A DNA stretch of 52,868 nucleotides from Patescibacteria group bacterium (GTDB taxonomy: Bacteria; Patescibacteriota; Gracilibacteria; UM-FILTER-43-11): assembly GCA_018817125.1 (NCBI GenBank), contig JAHIUN010000009.1, forward strand, positions 1 to 52,868, given 5' to 3'. Positions 49,421-52,868 of the stretch are shown piece by piece; position 1 is the first letter of the stretch, and each line of letters starts with the position of its first letter. Position numbers and translations under genes: made by a program. Under the pieces are notes generated by a model that saw nothing but the letters and a program-made list of their open reading frames with translations, was not told where the DNA came from and searched no databases.

Positions 49421-50143
49421 ATGAACTTTAAGCACGTCAATACCATCATGGTTAAAGAGCTTCGCGGGTATTTCAATTCCCCGCTGGCTTATATCTTTAT
49501 TACCGTTTTTTTAACCCTTTCTTCCTGGCTGTTCTTTCGTGGGTTTTTTGTAGACAATGTGGCCAGCATGCGTCCGTTTTTCACTTTTCTTCCCTGGATA
49601 TTCCTATTTCTGATTCCCGCTATGACTATGCGCCTGTGGGCGGAAGAGCAGAAAACCGGCACACTGGAAACCCTCCTCACCGCTCCTGTGGATGAGTGGG
49701 AGGCGGTTCTTGGAAAATTCCTGGCCAGCTTCGCTTTTTTGATTATTACCCTGCTTTTATCACTGATTCTCCCGGTTATCCTGTTTTTTATCGGCAAACC
49801 GGACTGGGGTATGATTGTTGGCGGGTATTTTGGAGCGATCTTTTTAGGGGGTGCGTATTTGGCAATCGGTTTGTGGATCTCCAGCCTTACTCAAAATCAG
49901 ATCACTGCCTTTATTTTATCGGTGCTTATTATCTTTATCCTCTTTATTATCGGTGAGCCGGTTGTGCTTCATACTACTCCTCCTTTTCTGCTTTCTGTTT
50001 TTAAATATGTGGGGCTCGGAGCGCATTTTCAAAGCATTCTCAGGGGAGTGATTGACAGCCGTGATCTGATTTATTATTTATCTTTTATCGGTTTTTTTCT
50101 TTATTTAAATGTAACCAGTTTAAACAGCCGGAAGTGGCATTAA
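49421..50143 (+). CDS. ABC-2 type permease, GldF-like
   Basis: A 240-residue membrane protein with six hydrophobic segments (about 23-45, 55-70, 100-127, 132-155, 162-185, 215-233). The N-terminal NTIMVKELRGYFNSPLAYIFI and the cytoplasmic RLWAEEQKTGTLETLLTAPVDEWEAVLGKF are characteristic of the ABC-2 family coupling region and match GldF-like proteins. It forms the channel partner of the ATPase encoded 3 bp upstream. Confidence 0.92.
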   Translation: MNFKHVNTIMVKELRGYFNSPLAYIFITVFLTLSSWLFFRGFFVDNVASMRPFFTFLPWIFLFLIPAMTMRLWAEEQKTGTLETLLTAPVDEWEAVLGKFLASFAFLIITLLLSLILPVILFFIGKPDWGMIVGGYFGAIFLGGAYLAIGLWISSLTQNQITAFILSVLIIFILFIIGEPVVLHTTPPFLLSVFKYVGLGAHFQSILRGVIDSRDLIYYLSFIGFFLYLNVTSLNSRKWH

Positions 50144-50145
50144 TA

Positions 50146-50175
50146 TCAATTTTCAATTTGAAATTTTTAATTTTC
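50146..50175. repeat. Reiterated CAATTTT words before the GldG-like gene
   Basis: TATCAATTTTCAATTTGAAATTTTTAATTTTCAATG: three CAATTT-type words with one inverted copy (AAATTG/CAATTT overlap). A short member of the reiterated-word class seen in other gaps, ending at the start codon. Confidence 0.6.
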
Positions 50176-50176
50176 A

Positions 50177-51754
50177 ATGAATTTCTTAAATAGATTTAAA
50201 TACGCCCGGGATTCCTACTTCATCACGATCCTTATCGTGGCGATTGTTCTGATGGTGAATTTTATCGCGACCCGTCATTTTGTGCGGATTGATTTAACGA
50301 AAAATCAGTTTTATGCCGTTTCTGATGCCAGTAAGACGATTATGCGGGAGCTTGAGGATATTGTAACCGTTAAAGTCTTTTTCTCCGAAAAACTTCCTCC
50401 GAATCTATTCGCTGTCCGCCAGTATGTGAATGATATTCTCGGTGAGCTGGAATCTTATTCGAGAGGCAGTCTGCTGGTTGATTTTTTAAACCCCGAAGAT
50501 CCTAATGTAAGGGCAGAGGCTCTTGAACTGGGTATTCCGGAAGTGCAGATGAACATTGTGGAAAAGGATAAGCTTGAAGTGAAAAACGGATTTTTGGGTG
50601 TGGCGGTGACTTATGGGGACCGTACGGAGATCCTTCCTGTGATTCAGAATGTTTTAAATGTTGAATATGATCTGGTATCGGCTATCAAAAAGGTCACCAC
50701 TCAGAACACTCCTAAAATTGCCTTTTTAACCGGTCATGATGAACCCGAGCTCACCCAGCGTGCAGGGGTGGGCCAGATGAGAGATACCTACGCGCTTTTC
50801 AAACAGGCTTTGGATCGTAATTATGAGGTGACTCCGGTCAATCTTCAGGAGGGTGATTTACTTTCCGATCAGGACACATTGCTTATTGCCGGCTCTAAGG
50901 ACACCTTTTCCGATGAAGAAAAGTACGCTATTGACCAGTTCTTACTGTCTGGCAGGAATGTCATCCTGTTTTTGGATTCGATTGATGTAAAACCTGATTT
51001 GCAGGCGGAGGCGGTTGATTTGAACCTGTCGGCCATGCTGGAACATTATGGCGTGGGTATTGAGGAACAATTTGTTCTGGACCAGTCTAATGAGCGCGCG
51101 TCTTTCAGTCAGGGTTTTATGAATTTTATTGTTCCTTACCCTTTTTGGGTCAAGGCGGCTCATCAGTATTTTGATTCAGAAAACCCCATTGTCGCGGCCA
51201 TGGATTTTATGGTGTTTCCATGGACCAGTCCATTGAATGTGTTTGATAGGGAGGGGGTTACGGCCACCATACTGGTTTACACAACCCCCAATGCCTGGCT
51301 TCAGCCTGGGCCACTCTTCAATCTTGATCCTGGTTCTTTACAGATCTCCAGTGAACAGTATCAGTATCCTTTAGCGGTTTTACTGGAAGGGGAATTCACC
51401 AGTTTTTATGACGGAGATGAAAATTGGATCGATTCATCCGAAGAGCATTATGAAAAGTCTGCTGATACCGGCCGGTTGCTTCTGGTGGGTAATTCCCGTT
51501 TTATCAATGATCATTTTGTTAATCTGTATGGTCAGAACATGCTGTTTGCGCTGAATGCTGTGGACTTTTTAACACTGGACGATTCCCTGATTAAAATCCG
51601 CTCTAAATCATCTTTCGACTTTCCTTTAAAAGAATTGTCTGCGCGTGATCGGCAAATTGTGAAATTCGCTGGCGTATGGCTTATGCCGATTGCTATAGTC
51701 CTTTTTGGTATCATTCGTTTTGTGATTCGCCGCCGTAAACCCTTTTCCCTCTAA
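50177..51754 (+). CDS. GldG-like auxiliary protein of the ABC system
   Basis: A 525-residue protein with an N-terminal membrane helix (about 15-33), a large extracytoplasmic domain and a C-terminal helix with a basic tail (about 498-525, IRFVIRRRK). The ectodomain begins with DLTKNQFYAVSDASKTIMRELEDIVTVKVFFSEKLPP, the typical opening of ABC_transp_aux/GldG proteins, and contains KIAFLTGHDEPEL and DTLLIAGSKDTFSDEEKYAIDQFLLSGRNVILFLD, a Rossmann-like GATase-type half. It lies between the permease and the DUF4340 protein and probably forms one envelope complex with them. Confidence 0.9.
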   Translation: MNFLNRFKYARDSYFITILIVAIVLMVNFIATRHFVRIDLTKNQFYAVSDASKTIMRELEDIVTVKVFFSEKLPPNLFAVRQYVNDILGELESYSRGSLLVDFLNPEDPNVRAEALELGIPEVQMNIVEKDKLEVKNGFLGVAVTYGDRTEILPVIQNVLNVEYDLVSAIKKVTTQNTPKIAFLTGHDEPELTQRAGVGQMRDTYALFKQALDRNYEVTPVNLQEGDLLSDQDTLLIAGSKDTFSDEEKYAIDQFLLSGRNVILFLDSIDVKPDLQAEAVDLNLSAMLEHYGVGIEEQFVLDQSNERASFSQGFMNFIVPYPFWVKAAHQYFDSENPIVAAMDFMVFPWTSPLNVFDREGVTATILVYTTPNAWLQPGPLFNLDPGSLQISSEQYQYPLAVLLEGEFTSFYDGDENWIDSSEEHYEKSADTGRLLLVGNSRFINDHFVNLYGQNMLFALNAVDFLTLDDSLIKIRSKSSFDFPLKELSARDRQIVKFAGVWLMPIAIVLFGIIRFVIRRRKPFSL

Positions 51755-51768
51755 ACCTTATTATTCTT

Positions 51769-52740
51769 ATGACTGAAAAATTTGAAAAATCATTCGATTA
51801 TTTAAAAAAGATGAGCACGTTAAAAAAAGTGCTGATTGTATTTGTTACCCTGCTTATTTTTATTATTGTAGTGGAACAGCCGGGCCGGGATACAAAAAAA
51901 CGGCAAAGTGAAAAGTTTTTTATCCCCAAACTGATTATTGAAGAGATCACTAAAGTGCAGGTAGATCATTCCATTCAGGAAAAGCAGGTTGTGCTGGAGA
52001 AGAAAGAGGGAGCTTGGCGAGTGGTCAATGGTCATTCATCTCCTGCGGATGAGGAGAAGGTAGGAGATTTTTTAAAAGCCATGTACAGCCTTAAGGAAGG
52101 TTCACTGGTCTCTAATAATCCTGATCGTACGGCTATTTTTTCCGTGGATGAGAAAAACGGTGTGCATGTTCAGATCTGGAATCATAAAGCGCGCGCGATT
52201 GCTGATTTTTATGCAGGAGAAACGATTCCTGACGGCCAGTATTTAAGAAGGGCGGATAAAGATGAAGTCTTCCAGACCATCCCAAGCTTAACCCGTTTTC
52301 TGGCTGACTCACTGGATAGCTGGAAGGATAAGACACTTCTCAGTGTGGAGGAGACGGATATTCGGCGCGTGGCCCTTCAAACTCCTGAAGAGGAAATGGT
52401 TCTGGAAAAGAAAGAGGGGGTATGGCGCATGATCCAACCTGAAGATTACGAGGCGGATAGTCTGGCTGTTCGTACGTTGTTTGATCAGTTTAAAAAATTC
52501 CGTGCTAGTGCATTTGCCGAAAGTACAGAGGCCAGCCAGATCGACTTTTCTGATCCTGATTATAAAATATCAGTCCGCATGAACGATGAGTCTTTACAAT
52601 TAGTCTTGTTTAAGAGAGCCGAAGAAGGAGATGCTTATTTCGCTAAAAACGGAGACAAAGATATGGTTTATACCGCTGATCAGCTCTTAATTGATAGTGT
52701 GTTCGGACTGAAGTTTAAAGCAGAGAGCCCCGCCCAATAA
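51769..52740 (+). CDS. DUF4340 domain protein of the Gld-type system
   Basis: A 323-residue protein with one N-terminal membrane helix (about 18-36) and a repetitive ectodomain. Two similar halves share the pattern VVLEKKEGAWRVVNG (residues about 70-84) and MVLEKKEGVWRMIQPEDYEAD (about 210-230), as in DUF4340 proteins, each half followed by a segment with LFDQF/FLKAM and KISVRMND. It ends the operon; DUF4340 genes often accompany GldG-type genes. The role is probably structural in the envelope complex, but the function of the family is not known. Confidence 0.88.
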   Translation: MTEKFEKSFDYLKKMSTLKKVLIVFVTLLIFIIVVEQPGRDTKKRQSEKFFIPKLIIEEITKVQVDHSIQEKQVVLEKKEGAWRVVNGHSSPADEEKVGDFLKAMYSLKEGSLVSNNPDRTAIFSVDEKNGVHVQIWNHKARAIADFYAGETIPDGQYLRRADKDEVFQTIPSLTRFLADSLDSWKDKTLLSVEETDIRRVALQTPEEEMVLEKKEGVWRMIQPEDYEADSLAVRTLFDQFKKFRASAFAESTEASQIDFSDPDYKISVRMNDESLQLVLFKRAEEGDAYFAKNGDKDMVYTADQLLIDSVFGLKFKAESPAQ

Positions 52741-52821
52741 CCACTTTACCGGATCATCAGGATCTTATTTTTAGCGGCAGCGGCAAAGGCCGCGACTTAC
52801 TTTTGTGCTGACTTCATGCTT

Positions 52822-52868
52822 CTATGCGCTGATGAGCTGTCTTACCCATGCTTCTTCATTTTTTTGGC
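52822..52868 (-). CDS. Possible 3' end of a convergent gene
   Basis: On the minus strand, a frame from the window edge reads KNEEAWVRQLISA and then stops (TAG). It converges with the DUF4340 gene. Too short to identify; the 81 bp between them hold only a small GCGGC-n-GCCGC-type stem that may be a terminator. Confidence 0.25.
   Translation of the reverse strand, partial: QKNEEAWVRQLISA

Overview
The window reads as a chromosomal piece of a small-genome bacterium, most likely a member of the Patescibacteria/CPR and possibly Peregrinibacteria-like. This is inferred from short housekeeping genes packed closely together, few Shine-Dalgarno sequences, strong extended -10 promoters (TTGGTATAATAAT) right before AUG, many charged lineage-type hypothetical proteins, and a full set of CPR-type core genes (guaB, leuS, valS, pgi, ruvA, ruvB, rsmI, dnaG, rpoD, greA). 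UGA is used as a stop, so this is not the UGA=Gly code of Gracilibacteria/Absconditabacteria. No taxonomic marker such as rRNA is present, so the placement is tentative.

Layout. 1-3.5 kb: an AT-rich accessory island with two lipoproteins and a DUF6602-type (PD-(D/E)XK-like) protein on the minus strand, bounded by successive inverted repeats, next to a divergently transcribed tyrosine recombinase. 3.5-5 kb: IMP dehydrogenase. 5.2-12.4 kb: a small secreted protein with a sortase-like LAQTG tail, divergent from a very large membrane-anchored alpha-2-macroglobulin. 12.4-15 kb: small genes, an AbrB-type protein, a broken REP-associated transposase, tRNA-His and a small membrane protein. 15.1-17.6 kb: leuS. 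17.7-24 kb: four minor pilin genes in FimT/PilV/PilW/PilX (GspH-I-J-K) order, the third carrying a large Cys/Asp-rich ectodomain. 24-30.4 kb: pgi, ruvA, an EnvC-like M23 peptidase, rsmI, a HIT protein, a DsbA-like protein and a degenerate IspE-like protein. 30.5-37 kb: charged hypothetical proteins and a 1850-residue membrane protein. 37-46 kb: valS, PrsW, greA, rpoD, dnaG and ruvB. 46-52.8 kb: a large charged hypothetical protein, tRNA-Arg and a GldA/GldF/GldG/DUF4340-type ABC system.

Two systems stand out. First, almost every longer gap between genes from 5 to 50 kb is filled by an imperfect palindrome built by reiterating a short word. The word differs from site to site, the architecture stays the same, and the elements abut or enter the neighbouring stop and start codons. 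Two families recur within the window. Two palindromes have entered the 5' ends of prepilin genes, one leaving its gene without a normal start codon, and a related word is tandemly repeated inside leuS. Second, the left island looks like a cassette or invertible-segment array served by the recombinase.

Functionally, most of the non-core genes face the cell surface: the pilus tip, macroglobulin, LAQTG protein, lipoproteins, murein hydrolase and a Gld-type transporter. This fits an episymbiotic or attached lifestyle, but that is inference.
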